Program-made: the position numbers and the translations under genes | The notes under the pieces: generated by a model | What the model was told of the DNA's origin: nothing | Database searches by the model: none | Seen by the model: only the letters and a program-made list of their open reading frames with translations | Part shown: positions 7,986-19,800 of the stretch, in pieces | Numbering within the stretch: the first letter of the stretch is position 1 | Layout of the letters: each line of letters begins with the position of its first letter | NCBI RefSeq assembly: GCF_001021505.1 | Contig: NZ_LDPO01000028.1 | Span: forward strand, 1 to 39,344 | Direction of reading: 5' to 3' | Origin: Mycolicibacter heraklionensis | GTDB taxonomy: Bacteria > Actinomycetota > Actinomycetes > Mycobacteriales > Mycobacteriaceae | DNA length: 39,344 bases

Positions 7986-8930
7986 TCAGCGCGGCGGGTT
8001 GGCGTTGCCGATGTGGTTCAACAGGTCCCGGACCGCACCGGCCGGCGGCGTCCGCCCGCCCGTCCAGATCGCCCTCAGCTCACGATGCAGGTCCAATTCC
8101 GGCACCGCGACGCAGCGAAGCCGGCCCACCGCAAGGTCATCGGCGACGGCCAGCCTGCTCATCACCGCCGGCCCGGCCCCGGCCAGCACGGCGCCCCGCA
8201 CGGCCACCGACGAAGACAGTTCCAGTGCCGGACGTGCCTGTTCCACCTCGTGGCCCAAGACGGCACGCAATGCCTCGGTCAGCGAGTCACGGGTGCCCGA
8301 ACCCTGTTCACGCACGACCAGCGGGGTCTGGCTGAGTTCTGCCGCGGTCACGCCGTTGGCGCGACGCACCCATTTGTGGTCGGGCGGCACGATCACCACG
8401 AGGTCGTCGTGCGCGACGACCCGGCTTCGAATTCCGGTCAGCACCCCCGGACTCTCGATGAATCCCAGGTCCGCCGATCCGCCTCGAACACGCGAGATCG
8501 CCTGCTCGCTGTTGGTGGCGGTCAGAATGACCTCCGGCGCCTCGCGGCCGGTTCGCGTGGCGGAGGTCCGCAGTGACACGATCCAGCGGGGCATCAGTTG
8601 TTCGGCGATCGTCAGGCTCGCAACCACCTTCACCCTCTTGCGGCTCGCGGTCCGCAACGAAGCGAGTCCGGCATCGACGTGGCCGGCGACATCCAGTAGC
8701 TGATCTGCCCACTCCGTCACGACCGCACCGGCCGAAGTCAGCTGCGAACCACGCGCACTGCGGGTCACAAGCCGCACACCGGTCTGGGCCTCCATCGCTG
8801 ACAGTCGTGCCGAAACGGCCTGCTGCGTCAGCCCCAGTTCCCGACCGGCGGCGCCAAGGCTGCCGGTTCTGGCGATAGCCAACAACATCTCGAACGCCGA
8901 CAAGTCGGGCATGCGAGGGCTGAGCGCCAT
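7986..8930 (-). CDS. LysR-family transcriptional regulator
   Basis: A cytoplasmic DNA-binding regulator of about 314 residues. The first ~65 residues are the winged helix-turn-helix: FEMLLAIARTGSLGAAGRELGLTQQAVSARLSAME is a textbook LysR HTH. The rest is a periplasmic-binding-protein-like effector domain (RVKVVASLTIAEQLMPRW ... GSADLGFIE ... LVVIVPPDH). The start is uncertain: TTG at 8942, ATG at 8930 and ATG at 8912 are in frame, and none has a good ribosome-binding site; ATG 8930 keeps the whole HTH. LysR proteins usually control a divergent neighbour, but here both neighbours are convergent or codirectional, so the target is not indicated. It lies 50 bp downstream of the M20 peptidase gene and may be read through from it. 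Confidence 0.9.
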   Translation of the reverse strand: MALSPRMPDLSAFEMLLAIARTGSLGAAGRELGLTQQAVSARLSAMEAQTGVRLVTRSARGSQLTSAGAVVTEWADQLLDVAGHVDAGLASLRTASRKRVKVVASLTIAEQLMPRWIVSLRTSATRTGREAPEVILTATNSEQAISRVRGGSADLGFIESPGVLTGIRSRVVAHDDLVVIVPPDHKWVRRANGVTAAELSQTPLVVREQGSGTRDSLTEALRAVLGHEVEQARPALELSSSVAVRGAVLAGAGPAVMSRLAVADDLAVGRLRCVAVPELDLHRELRAIWTGGRTPPAGAVRDLLNHIGNANPPR

Positions 8931-8968
8931 GTCCCCATGCAATCACAAGTCGCGGTTGTGAGCCCGCA

Positions 8969-8991
8969 AGCCCGCGATCATCAGGCGGGCT
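8969..8991 (-). terminator. Possible hairpin terminator spanning the M20 peptidase stop codon
   Basis: AGCCCGC (8969-8975) and GCGGGCT (8985-8991) form a perfect 7-bp stem with a 9-nt loop that includes the stop codon of the M20 gene. There is no U-tract. Mycobacterial terminators often lack one, but this also makes the call weak. A second AGCCCGC at 8961-8967 could pair instead. Confidence 0.3.
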
Positions 8992-10318
8992 GACCGCCCA
9001 GCTTGGCCAGCAACAGTGCTTCGGCGGTGGCGGCGCGTTCCAGCACTCCCAGGTGCAGGCTCTCGTTGATGCTGTGCGCCTGCGTGCCGGGATCCTCCAC
9101 CCCGGTGACCAGGATGGTCGCCTGCGGGTAGGCGGCGGCGAACTCGGCGATGAACGGGATTGAACCGCCCATGCCCATGTCGATGGGTTCCACGCCCCAC
9201 GCCTGGGCGAACGCGGCCCTGGCGGCGTCGTACACCGGACCGGTGGCGTCGATGGCGTAGGGCTGACCGACGTCGCCCGGGGTGACGGTCACCTGCGCTC
9301 CCCACGGGGCATGGTGCTGCAGGTGAGTGGTGAGCGCCTGCAGGTGGGCGGCGGCGTCGCCGCCGGGGGCCACCCGCATGCTGACCTTGGCGCGGGCCCG
9401 TGGGATCAGCGTGTTCGACGATGCCGCGATGCTCGTGGTGTCGATACCGATGACGGTGATCGCCGGCTTGGCCCACATCCGCTGCGGCACCGAGCCGGAG
9501 CCGATCTCGGCCACCCCGTCCAGCAGCCCGGTGTCGGCACGGACCCGTTCGGGTGGGTAATCGACTGGTGCCGCGGTGCTTTCGTGAAGTCCGGTGACCG
9601 CGACGTTGCCGTCGTCGTCGTGCAGGCTCGCCAGCAGCCGCACCAGGACGGTCAGCGCGTCGGGCACCGCCCCGCCCCACAACCCCGAGTGCAGGCCGTG
9701 GTCCAGGGTCGCGACTTCCACCACGCAGTCGACCAGCCCCCGTAGCGACACCGTCAGTGAGGGGATGTCGGTGCTCCAGTTGTCGGAGTCGGCGATCACG
9801 ATCACGTCGGCGCTCAGCGCCTCGCGGTGCGCGGCGAGCAGTGCCCCCAACGACGGTGACCCGGATTCCTCTTCGCCTTCGACGAAGACCGTCACACCGA
9901 CCGGCGGGCGGCCACCATGTGCCCGGAATGCCGCCAGATGTGTTGCGATACCGGCTTTGTCGTCGGCGGTGCCGCGGCCATAGAGGCGTCCGTCGCGTTC
10001 GGCGGGCTCGAACGGCGGTGACTCCCACTGTCCCGCGTCACCCTCGGGCTGCACGTCGTGATGGGCGTACAGCAACACCGTCGGGGCGCCCGGCGGTGGC
10101 GGATAGTGCGCGATGACGGCCGGGGCACCGCCTTCGGCGACGATCTGCACCTGCGGAAAACCAGCCTGGCTCAGCAGATCTGCGGTCAGTTGTGCGCTGC
10201 GCTGTACCTCGGGGCGCCGCGCGGGGTCGGCCCAGACGGACTCGATGCGGACCAGATCCTCCAGGTCGGCGCGTACCGACGGCAGCACGTCGCGGACTCG
10301 CTGCACCAGATCGCTCAT
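8981..10318 (-). CDS. M20-family metallopeptidase / dipeptidase (Rv2522c ortholog)
   Basis: A 445-residue cytoplasmic di-zinc peptidase of the M20/M25/M40 family. The first metal-ligand motif is YAHHDVQPEGD, followed by the bridging Asp in GRGTADDKAG, the catalytic Glu pair in EGEEESGS, and a C-terminal His in TQAHSINESLHL. The dimerisation (lid) domain is the middle section. The family removes N-terminal residues from dipeptides or acts on related amides; the substrate is not known here. The start was placed at ATG 10318 (MSDLVQRV); a GTG at 10399 would add 27 residues and give nearly the length I recall for Mtb Rv2522c, so the start is open. It lies 102 bp downstream of acpS on the same strand. 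Confidence 0.9.
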   Translation of the reverse strand: MSDLVQRVRDVLPSVRADLEDLVRIESVWADPARRPEVQRSAQLTADLLSQAGFPQVQIVAEGGAPAVIAHYPPPPGAPTVLLYAHHDVQPEGDAGQWESPPFEPAERDGRLYGRGTADDKAGIATHLAAFRAHGGRPPVGVTVFVEGEEESGSPSLGALLAAHREALSADVIVIADSDNWSTDIPSLTVSLRGLVDCVVEVATLDHGLHSGLWGGAVPDALTVLVRLLASLHDDDGNVAVTGLHESTAAPVDYPPERVRADTGLLDGVAEIGSGSVPQRMWAKPAITVIGIDTTSIAASSNTLIPRARAKVSMRVAPGGDAAAHLQALTTHLQHHAPWGAQVTVTPGDVGQPYAIDATGPVYDAARAAFAQAWGVEPIDMGMGGSIPFIAEFAAAYPQATILVTGVEDPGTQAHSINESLHLGVLERAATAEALLLAKLGGQPA

Positions 10319-10420
10319 GGCGTCGAGGTTAGCCGGTGCTTCTGCTGGCGCGAGCGTGCGCAGAATGCCAGTTTCACCCGGCGTGTTGCGTACAAACACG
10401 CACCGTCGCGCAAAGGGGCG

Positions 10421-10810
10421 TCACACCTCGAGGATGGCGACGGCGGCGGCGGTGTCGGCCTCGTGGGTCAGCGACACGTGGATCGTCACATCGGCCAAAT
10501 GCTGCGCTATCTCACCGGAGAGTCGCACCTTCGGGCGCCCCCACGTGTCGGTGACCACCTCGATGTCGCGGTGAATCGCCTCCGGCAACACCGGTTTCTG
10601 CGCGAACCGCGAACCCGACCACGCCTTGATCACCGCCTCCTTGGCCGCCCAGCGGGCCGCCAGGTGCCGCGCCGCCGACGAACTCTTGTCGGAGGCGTCC
10701 CGGCGTTCCCCGGGGGTGAACGTCGCGGCGAACACGGTCCCGGGTTGGTCCACCTGCTCGGCGAAGTCGGGAATCGAAACCAGGTCGATCCCGACACCAA
10801 CGATGCCCAT
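10421..10810 (-). CDS. acpS: Holo-[acyl-carrier-protein] synthase AcpS (Rv2523c ortholog)
   Basis: A 129-residue phosphopantetheinyl transferase of the AcpS group that transfers 4'-phosphopantetheine from CoA to a Ser of an acyl carrier protein. Motifs are GVGIDLVSIPDFAE at the N-terminus (Mg/CoA-binding Asp), the central FTPGERR, and ARWAAKEAVIKA (the conserved W-x-x-KE-A motif). The C-terminal HVSLTHE strand is also typical. Fungal FAS carries its own transferase domain, whereas mycobacterial FAS-I does not; this neighbour supplies the activity. The start ATG 10810 is 11 bp after the fas stop, so the two genes are almost certainly one operon. The frame is open far upstream inside fas, but that extension is a shadow. 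Confidence 0.95.
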   Translation of the reverse strand: MGIVGVGIDLVSIPDFAEQVDQPGTVFAATFTPGERRDASDKSSSAARHLAARWAAKEAVIKAWSGSRFAQKPVLPEAIHRDIEVVTDTWGRPKVRLSGEIAQHLADVTIHVSLTHEADTAAAVAILEV

Positions 10811-10821
10811 AGCCGGTGACG

Positions 10822-13800
10822 TTATCCGATGTAGACGTCGTCGTCGCCGAGCCGTGCCGCCGGGTTGAGCAGCATGGCCGACTCTTGGCGCTTCTCCGGT
10901 GTGTCGTGGTCGAACCTCCGGTCGGCGGGCCGCTCGTACATCGGCTTGCCACCGGCGATCGCCGAGGCGAGCCGCCGCTGACCGGCCAGGACACGCTCGG
11001 AGGCCTGCTGCAGGTAGGCCTCGCGCTGGCTCGGGTCCAGCGCAGCCAGGAACGCCGCCGGGTGCACCAGGGCCACCAGACCGGACACATGGCCGAAGCC
11101 GAGGCTGGTGACCAACCCGGCCTTGAGGGGGAACTTCTCCCCCAGCTCCAGCGTCTCGCGCACCCACACCAGGTGCCCGGCGGTCGCCAGCTCGTCGTCG
11201 ACGCAGTCCAGGCTGCGATTGGGCGGGATCACCCCGTCGCGCAGCACCTGGCACAAGCCCATCATCTGGAAGACCGCCGCACCGCCCTTGGCGTGCCCGG
11301 TGAGGCTCTTCTGGCTGATCACGAACAGCGGCGCACCTTGCGAGCGGCCCAGCGAGTCGGCCAGCCGCTCGTGCAGCTCGGTCTCGTTGGGGTCGTTGGC
11401 CAACGTCGAGGTGTCGTGCTTGGAGACCACCGCGATGTCGTCGGCGCCCACGCCCAGCTTGGCCAGCGAACGGGCCAGCATCGAGTCCTTGCCGCCCCGG
11501 CCCGCGCCCAGGGCGCCCAGGCCCGGAGCCGGGATCGAGGTGTGCACGCCGTCGGCGAAGCTCTGCGCGTAGGCCACCACCGCCAGCACCGGCAGACCCA
11601 TCCTGGCGGCCAGGTCGCCGCGGGCCAGCAGGATGGTGCCACCGCCCTGGGCCTCGACGAAGCCCAGCCGGCGACGGTCGTTGGCGCGGGAGAACTTCGA
11701 GTCGCTGATGCCCTTGGCGCGCATCATCTCGGTGTCGGCGGTGGCCGCCATGTCACCGAAGCCGATGATGGCCTCCAGGGTCAGGTCGTCGTAGCCGCCG
11801 GCGACCACCAGCTCGGCCTTGCCCAGCCGGATCTTGTCGACGCCCTCCTCGACCGAGACCGCCGCGGTGGCACAGGCGGCCACCGGGTGGATCATCGAGC
11901 CGTAGGACCCGACGTAGCTCTGGATGACATGCGCGGCAACGACGTTGGGCAGGACTTCCTGCAGGATGTCGTTCGGCTTGGCCCGCCCGAGCAGGTTGCC
12001 GTGGTACATGGTCTGCATCGAGGTCATGCCGCCCATGCCGGTGCCCTGGGTGCTGGCCACCAGCGACGGGTGCACCCAGCGCAGCAGCTCGGTCGGGGTG
12101 AAGCCCGCCGACAGGAACGCATCCACGGTCGCGATGATGTTCCACAGCGCCACCCGGTCGATGGAGGTGGCCATGTCCTGGCTGATCCCCCACACCGTCG
12201 GGTCGAACCCGGTCGGGATCTGAGCACCCACGGTGCGCGACAGCTTGCTCTTGCGCGGCACCCGAATCTCGGTGCCGGCCTTGCGGATCACCTGCCAGTC
12301 CGACGAATCCGGCACCGGACGCACCACGGTGTGCTCGGGGTCGAACTCGACGAACGCGCGTGCGTCGGACTCGCTGGAGACCACGAACGAGAAGTCCTTG
12401 TCCAGGAACACGCTGACCAGCAGCGGCGAGGCGTGGTCGGGGTCGATCGCGCCGTCATCGACGAACTCGCGAACACCGACGCGTTCCACCACGGCGTCGT
12501 GGTAGCGCTCCACCAGCTCGGCCTCGTCGACCAGCTCACCGGTCGCGGTGTCATACCAACCCGGGGTCGGGTCGTCTTCCCACTTGACCAGCCCGGTGGT
12601 CCAGGCCAGCTCCAGCACTCCGGCCGCCGACAGCTCGCCGGAGACCTCCATCTCGAAGCGGGTGCGCGACGAGCCGAGCGGGCCCAGTTCGGCGCCACCG
12701 ACGATGACCACCAGGTCGGCCGGGTCCACGTCGAGGTCGTCCCAGGCCGGCGGGGGTGCCGGGGTGTAGCCGCGCGGCGGGCTAGGCAGTGCCGCAATGG
12801 TATTCGCGGCATCCTCAGCCTCGTCATCGACTGCTGCCTCGGCGGTCATCTCCTCGCGGGCCTTCGCGGCCAGCTCGGCCATGTCCAGGTTCGCCTCGGC
12901 CAGGCCACCGGTCAGGTCGGCCTCGATCGGTGTGTTGGCCGCGGCCACCTTCGACTCGACGTTGCACAGCTCCAGCAGCATGGCCGCCATCTGCTCGGTC
13001 GAGTAGGTGGTGACGCCGGCTTCCTCGACCGCATCGACGATGACGTCGTTGTGGCCCATCAGCCCGGTGCCGCGGGTCCAGCCGATCAAGGCGTGGGCCA
13101 GGCTGACCCGAGACGCCCACGAGGACTCGGCCTTCCAGCGTGACACCAGCGCGTCCAGCGACGCCTTGGCCTCGCCGTAGGCGCCGTCACCGCCGAACAT
13201 GCCGCGGTTGGGTGAGCCGGGCAGCACCACGTGCAACCGGGAGGCGATGTCGCGTTCTGCGCCGATCTTCGACAAGCCGCCGATCAGGCGCTGCACCGCC
13301 CACAGCAGGACCTTCATCTCCATCTCGGCGCGCGCACCGGCCTCCGACAGGTCGCCGGTGACCCGCGGTGCCGCAAACGGGAACAGCAGTGTCGGGGTTT
13401 GCGCATCCTTGAGGTGGATCGACTGCGGCCCAAGGCTTTCGGTCTGCTCGGTACCGACCCACTCGACCAGTGCGTCGATGTCGGAGTAGGAGGCCATGTT
13501 GGCGGGCACCACCCACAGCGCCGCACCGAACCGAGCGTGGTCGCGGTAAAGGCTGCGGTAGAAGCCCAGCCGCTCATCGTCGAGTCGAGACGTGGTGGCG
13601 ATGACGGTCGCACCGCCGTCGAGCAGCTGCCCGACCACCGACGCGGCGATCGAGCCCTTGGAGGCGCCGGTCACCACCGCCACCTCGTCGCTGTAGCGGC
13701 CCCGGCCCGGGTTCTCCGCGCCGGCGGCGATCCGGGCGTACAGCGAGCCGTGAATCTGCCGGCCAGAGGCCAGCGCGCGGGCCTGCCACCACGACGCCTG

Positions 13801-16800
13801 GGTGGCGACCACGTGGCCGGCACCCTCGAAACGCTCGGCGAGACGGGGCCAGTCGGCGTCGACGTCGCCTTCGTCGAGCAGCCACAGCTTGACCAGGTCC
13901 TCGCGGGCACTGGCCCAACGGTCGTCGAACAGCACCGCCTTACGGCCGTCGAACACCGGCGCCACCAGGCGCGGCCAGTCCGAACCCAATTCGGCGGTCA
14001 CCAGGTCGATCAGTTCGCTGTCGGTGGCACCCGCCGGGGCACTCACCGCATCGTCGAATCCGAGTTGGCCCAACACCAGCCGGGCGGCCGAGGCGAGCAC
14101 ACCGTCGCGGCCGGTGATCTGGGCGGTGAACTCGCCCAGCGCGGCGGCGTCCACCGTCGCACCGCCGCCACCGCCGGCCGACGGCAGCGACACCGCGACA
14201 CCGCGACGCGCGGCGACGGCCTGGACGGCCGCGTCGATGACCTTGTCGACGGCCGCCGCGTCGGCCAGCGCACCCTCATGCAACCCGCCCAGGGCGCCGC
14301 CCCGGACACTGGTGCCTTCGCGGGTTCCCAACGCCACCTCGACGGCGACGTGCTTGGCCCACCCGTCACCGAGCTCCCAGGTCTTCTTGACCCGCTCGGC
14401 GATGGCGCCGGGCCGCTTGCCGGACGGCCCGAGAATGGTGCGGAGCTGGTCGTTGATCGCGTCGGTCAGCACCGGGCCGTACGGCTTGTAGGTGCGGGCC
14501 AGCTTCGTCACCTGCGACTTCAGTCCGGACAGGTCGGCCTCGGCGGCGCCGTCGATGGCGCCCAGGTTCAGCTCCGACCCCAGGTCCACCAACAGCTGGT
14601 TGCGCCGCGACGACGCGCCGTCGGTGATGGACTCGATGGAGTCCAGCGCCTCGATCTGGTCGATGCGCATCTTGGCGCTCAGTGCGATCAGCGCGCAGGT
14701 GGCGTCGGCGGCGTCGAACGCGATGTCGTCGGGGCGCGGGCCACCCGACGGAGCGGCTGGGGCGGCCGGTGCCGGAGCGGCCTCGGTCGGGGCGGCGTCC
14801 GCCGCCCCCTCGGCCGGTGCCGCTTCCTCCTCGGGCTCCGGCTCGGGGTCGGTATCGGTGGCGAACAGCACCGCGGCGTCCCGCTCAGCGTTGAGCACTT
14901 CCACGGTGCTGTGGGCGTACTCGGGCAGCTTGAGCGTGTTGGTGGCCAGTCCGGCGACCGTCGGGGCGGTCTTCACCCCGATCTCGACGAACCGTTCCAC
15001 GCCCAACCCGCCGGCCGCCTGCTCGATGAACAGCAAGTCCTGGGTTTCGATCCAGCGCACCGGGCTGGCGAACTGCCAGGCCAGCAACTCGATGACGATC
15101 TTGCGGCACAGTTCGGCGGGCTTCTCGTTGCGCCAGGTGTCGTAGTCGGCCAGCACCTCGTCGAGCGGCTCGGCCGGCACCAGGTCGCGAATCTCCTGGA
15201 TGAACTCCCGGTCCAGGGTGAATGGCTTGGGCACCAGGTTGGGGATGTAGCGGCCGATGATCAGCGCCGGGTCCTGGTCACGCGGCATGACCCGCTCCAG
15301 CGAACGCCGGAAGTCGTCCACGCCAATCCGCAGCACGCTGGAGTGGAACGGCACGTCGATGCCGGGCACCAGGATGAACGAGCGCTTGCCGCCGCTGATC
15401 TCGCGGCGCCGCTCGACCTCGGCCTCCAGCGCCTCCAGGCCGGCGACCGTCCCGGCGATCGCGTACTGCGAGCCGCGCAGGTTGAAGTTGACGATCTGCA
15501 GGAATTCCCCGGTGCGCTCGGAGATCTCGTCCACGAACGCGGTGACGTCGGCGTCGTCGAGGTCGATCTGCGACGGGCGGATGGCGGCCAGCCGGTAGTT
15601 GGACCGGCCCATGGCGTCACGCGGCACGATGTCGTGCATCTTCGAGCCGCGGTGGAACACCACCTCCAGCAGCGCTTCGAGCTCGTAGACACCGCTGACG
15701 CACGCCAGCGCGGTGTACTCGCCGACGGAGTGACCGCAGGCGATCGCACCCTCGACGAACGCGCCCTGCTCGCGCATCTCGGCGACCTGCGCGGCCGCCA
15801 CGGTGGCCATCGCCACCTGGGTGAACTGCGTCAGGTACAGCACGCCGTCGGGGTGCTGGTAGTGCACACCGGAGGCGATCAGGGACGTCGGGTTGTCGCG
15901 CACCACGTGCAGCACGGAGAAGCCGAGGGTTTCGCGGGTGAACTTGTCCGCGGAGTCCCACACCTTGCGCGCGGCCTTGGACCGGGCGCGGACCTCCATG
16001 CCCATGCCCTTGTGCTGGATGCCCTGACCCGGGAAGGCGTAGACGGTCTTGGGGGCGGTCAGTCGGGCGGTCGCCGACATCACCAGGTCCGAGCCGATCC
16101 GTGCGGACACCTCCAAAACCTCTGCGCCCAGGTCGATTCCGACCCGGTCCACCCGGAAGTCGACCTCGTCGCCGGGCTTCACCATGCCCAGGAAACGCGC
16201 GGTCCAGCCGACCAGCCGGGCCGGCGGGCGGGCCTGCCCGTCGGTGGCGGTCACCACGTGCTGGGCCGCGGCCGAGAGCCACATGCCGTGCACGATGGGC
16301 GATTCCAGACCGGCCAGCAGCGCGGCGGCCCGGTCGGTGTGGATCGGGTTGTAGTCGCCGGAGACCGCCGCGAACGGCCGCATGTCGACCGGCGCGGTGA
16401 TGGTGACGTCGCGCCGGCGGCGGCGCGGGGTGTCGGTGGCGTTGTCGGAGACCGCGCCGCCGGCCCGGACCGGGTCGGTCAGTTCCGTGGCGCCGGTGCG
16501 GCCGCGGATCGCGAAGCGCTCCTCCAGGGTGGCCAGCACGGTGCCATCGGCGGCGGCAACCGTGACGGACACCGGGACGACACGGCCGACCTCGGTGTCG
16601 GTGGCCGCCGAAGCCGTTGCGGTGACGGTCAATTCAGCCGGTTGCGCCGGCAGTGCGGCCAGCAGGTGTGCCGCGTGGTCCAGGTGCACCAGCGACAGCA
16701 GGCCCTCGACAACCGGGAATCCGGTGCCGGTGGTCGCCGAGCCGATGGCGGCGAACACGGCCGGCCAGCACCGGCCGACCAGTGTGTCGGGCACGGTGGA

Positions 16801-19800
16801 CAGTCCCGGCGCCAGCGGCGCGCCGAACGTTGCGGTCACCCCGGTGTGGTCGGCGACCTGCTCGGGGTTCCACTCCACGGTCACGGTGGCCGAGCCGTTG
16901 TGCACCGGCGGCAAGGACTCCGGCCCGTCGACGCCGGCGGCGATGGCCAGCACCGCGCGCATCGCGGCGGCGGCGTCCTCGGTGGACACCAGCGGGGCGG
17001 CGCCGTCGACGACGGCTGCCGGCGCGGTGAAGCGAATGTTGATCCAGACACCGGACAGCGGCACGCTGAGCACAACATTGGTGTCCGAGACGACCTCGAG
17101 ACGCGCCCCGGTCGTCGGATGGGTGGCCGTGCGGTTCTCCTGCACCTGCCACTCGTCGGAGGCGCCGATCCGATGCACCGGGTTGGTGGCGGTACGCCCC
17201 GCCCACAGCACGTCGGGAGCGTCGAGCAGCACGGCCAGCGGGCCGGTGACGTCGGTGCGGCCCTGACGGCGCGCGGTGACGGATCGAGGCTCCACCCCTT
17301 CTTTCTGGTAGGCGGCCAGCACCTGGTCGACCGCTGCCTGCTCGAAGCGGTCCAGCAGCTCACCGACCGGCTCGTCGACGCGAGTGATGCCGGCGACGGC
17401 GGTGATGCCCGGAATGATGCAGACCTGCTCGGCGGTGTAGCGGGCGTCGTGCGCCTGCCACAGCGAGTCGCTGCGCCACCAGCGGCGCACGTCCTTGTCG
17501 ATCACCGGCACGAAGTTGACCGGCTTGCCCGGCGTCTTGCAGAGCTGGGTGAAGAACGGCGCGTCGGCCGGGTGCAGCCGGACGGTCTCGGCCTCCGGGT
17601 AGCGGGCCAGCAGCGCCGCGATGGCCTCTGCGGGTCGCTCCAGGATCGACTGTCCCCCTTCGGAATCGGTGAACAGCGTCTCGATCGGGCCGGACTCGAG
17701 CTCGTTGAGTCGCGCTTCGGCGCGCTGCAGCATCGAACCGAACCGCTCCCGCCAGGTGTCGGCCAGCCACGGGCTGTCCGGTGACGCGGTGTCCGCGGTC
17801 GAGTCGCCCGCACCGATGGCCAGTTCCACATAGCGGCGCAGCCACTGCGCGTAGGTCATCTCGGTGACATCACCGAAATAGGGCTTGGCGGTGTCGGCCA
17901 GCGCCGCGATGATCTCGTCCCGACGCGCAGCGACGGCCTCGCCGTCACCGGCGACTTCGTCGAGCAACCGGCCGCACCGGGAGGCGACGTTGTCGATCTC
18001 GTGGATGTCGGCACCGAGCTGGCTACGCGAGGAAGCCATGCCGCCCTGGGCTTTTCCGGCGCCGATCCACTGGTCGGTGCCCGTGGTGTCGACCAGCATC
18101 TGCTTCACGGCCGGCGACGTGGTGGCCTCCAGGGTCGCCATCGCCGCGGTGCCGACCAGGATGCCGTCAACGGGCATCAACGGGAAGCCGTGCTGCTGCG
18201 ACCACCGGCCGGACAGGTATTCGGCGGCCTGCTCGGGAGTGCCGATACCACCGCCGACGCACAGTGTGATGTTGGGCTGCGAGCGCAGCTCGGAGTAGGT
18301 CGCCAGCAGCAGGTCGTCGAGGTCCTCCCAGGAGTGGTGGCCACCGGCACGGCCACCCTCGACGTGCGCGATCACCGGGGTGGTGGGCACCTCGGCGGCG
18401 ATGCGGATCACCGACCGGATCTGCTCGACGGTGCCGGGCTTGAACACCACGTGGCTGATGCCGGCGTCGTTGAGCTCGGCGATCAGCTCGACGGCCTCTT
18501 CCAGCTCGGGGATGCCGGCGCTGATCACCAGGCCGTCGAACGGGGCGCCGGACTGACGCGCCTTCTGCACCAACCGTTTTCCGCCGACCTGCAGCTTCCA
18601 CAGGTAGGGGTCCAAGAACAGCGAGTTGAACTGGACGGTGCGCCCCGGCTCGAGCAGCGTCGTCAGCTCCGCGACCCGGTCGTTGAAGATCTCCTCGGTG
18701 ACCTGCCCACCGCCGGCCAGCTCGGACCAGTGCCCGGCGTTGGCGGCCGCGGCGACGATCTTGGCGTCCACGGTGGTCGGCGTCATGCCGGCCAGCAGGA
18801 TCGGCGAGCGGCCGGTCAGCCGGGTGAACTTGGTGTCGAGCTTGACCCGGCCGTCGGGCAGCTGAACCACCGACGGGGCGTAGCTGGTCCAGGGCCGGGC
18901 GACCTCCGGGACGGCGCCGATGGTGAACAGGTTGCGCTGACCACCGCGGGTGGCCACCGGCACGATCCCGATGCCCAGGCCTCGGATCACCGGCGCGGTC
19001 AGCCGGGTCAGGATGTCGCCGGGTCCCAGATCCAGAATCCAGCGGGCACCCGCATCGTGCAACGCGGTGACCTCGTCGACCCAGTCGACCTGACCCACCA
19101 GGATCGAGTCGGCCAGCTGGCGGGTCAGCTCGACATCGAGGCCCACCTTGGCGGCCCACTGCGCGACGATCTCGATGCCGTCGGACAGTCGCGGCGAGTG
19201 GAAGCCGACCTCAACCTGCACCGGCTCGAAGACCGGAGCGAAGACCGCACCGCCACGCAGCTTGTTCTTGCGCTCGGCGGCCTCTTTCTCGGCGATCTGC
19301 TCGCAGTACAGCTCGAAGCGGGACAGCTGCTCGGGGGTTCCGGTGATCACCACGGCGCGGCGACCGTTGCGGATGGACAGCACCGGCGGAAGCACCGTGC
19401 GCACGTCGGTGGCGAACTCGTCCAACAGTTGCCGGATGCGCTCCGGGTCGACGTTGGTGACCGACACCATCGGCGGGCGGTCCCCCAGGACCGAGATTCC
19501 ACGGCGACGGGCCACCAGCGTTCCGGCCGCCCCGATCAGCTGGGCGATCGCGAGCAGCTGGACGTCGTTGGCGCCGCCCGCTTTCAGCGACTCGACGGCC
19601 AGAATGCCCTGCGAGTGCCCGGCCGCCGCGACAGGCGGGGTGGCCGACAGGTCCAGCCCCTGACGCTCCATCGCTCGCATCGCCGCGATCTGGGTCAGCA
19701 GCACGCCCGGCACCGACACGGCGGCCGAGGTCAGCTGCTTGGCCGACGGGATCGGGTCCTCGGCTGCCAGCGCCCGCACCCATTGCAGCGGCTCGAAGCC

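Noticed and set aside
8930..8942. LysR gene starting at TTG 8942
   Set aside because: There is no ribosome-binding site, and the four added residues lie outside the conserved helix-turn-helix; ATG 8930 was preferred, though the start remains uncertain.
10421..11254. Longer 277-codon version of acpS
   Set aside because: The extension lies within the ketosynthase coding region of fas in another frame; AcpS starts cleanly at 10810 with its conserved N-terminus.
13231..17784. A 1,517-codon open frame on the plus strand opposite fas, with others at 10816-13143 and 18001-20091
   Set aside because: They are antisense to a complete FAS-I with all catalytic motifs. Long antisense frames arise from strong GC bias at third codon positions; the translations are His/Arg/Gly-rich with no domains.
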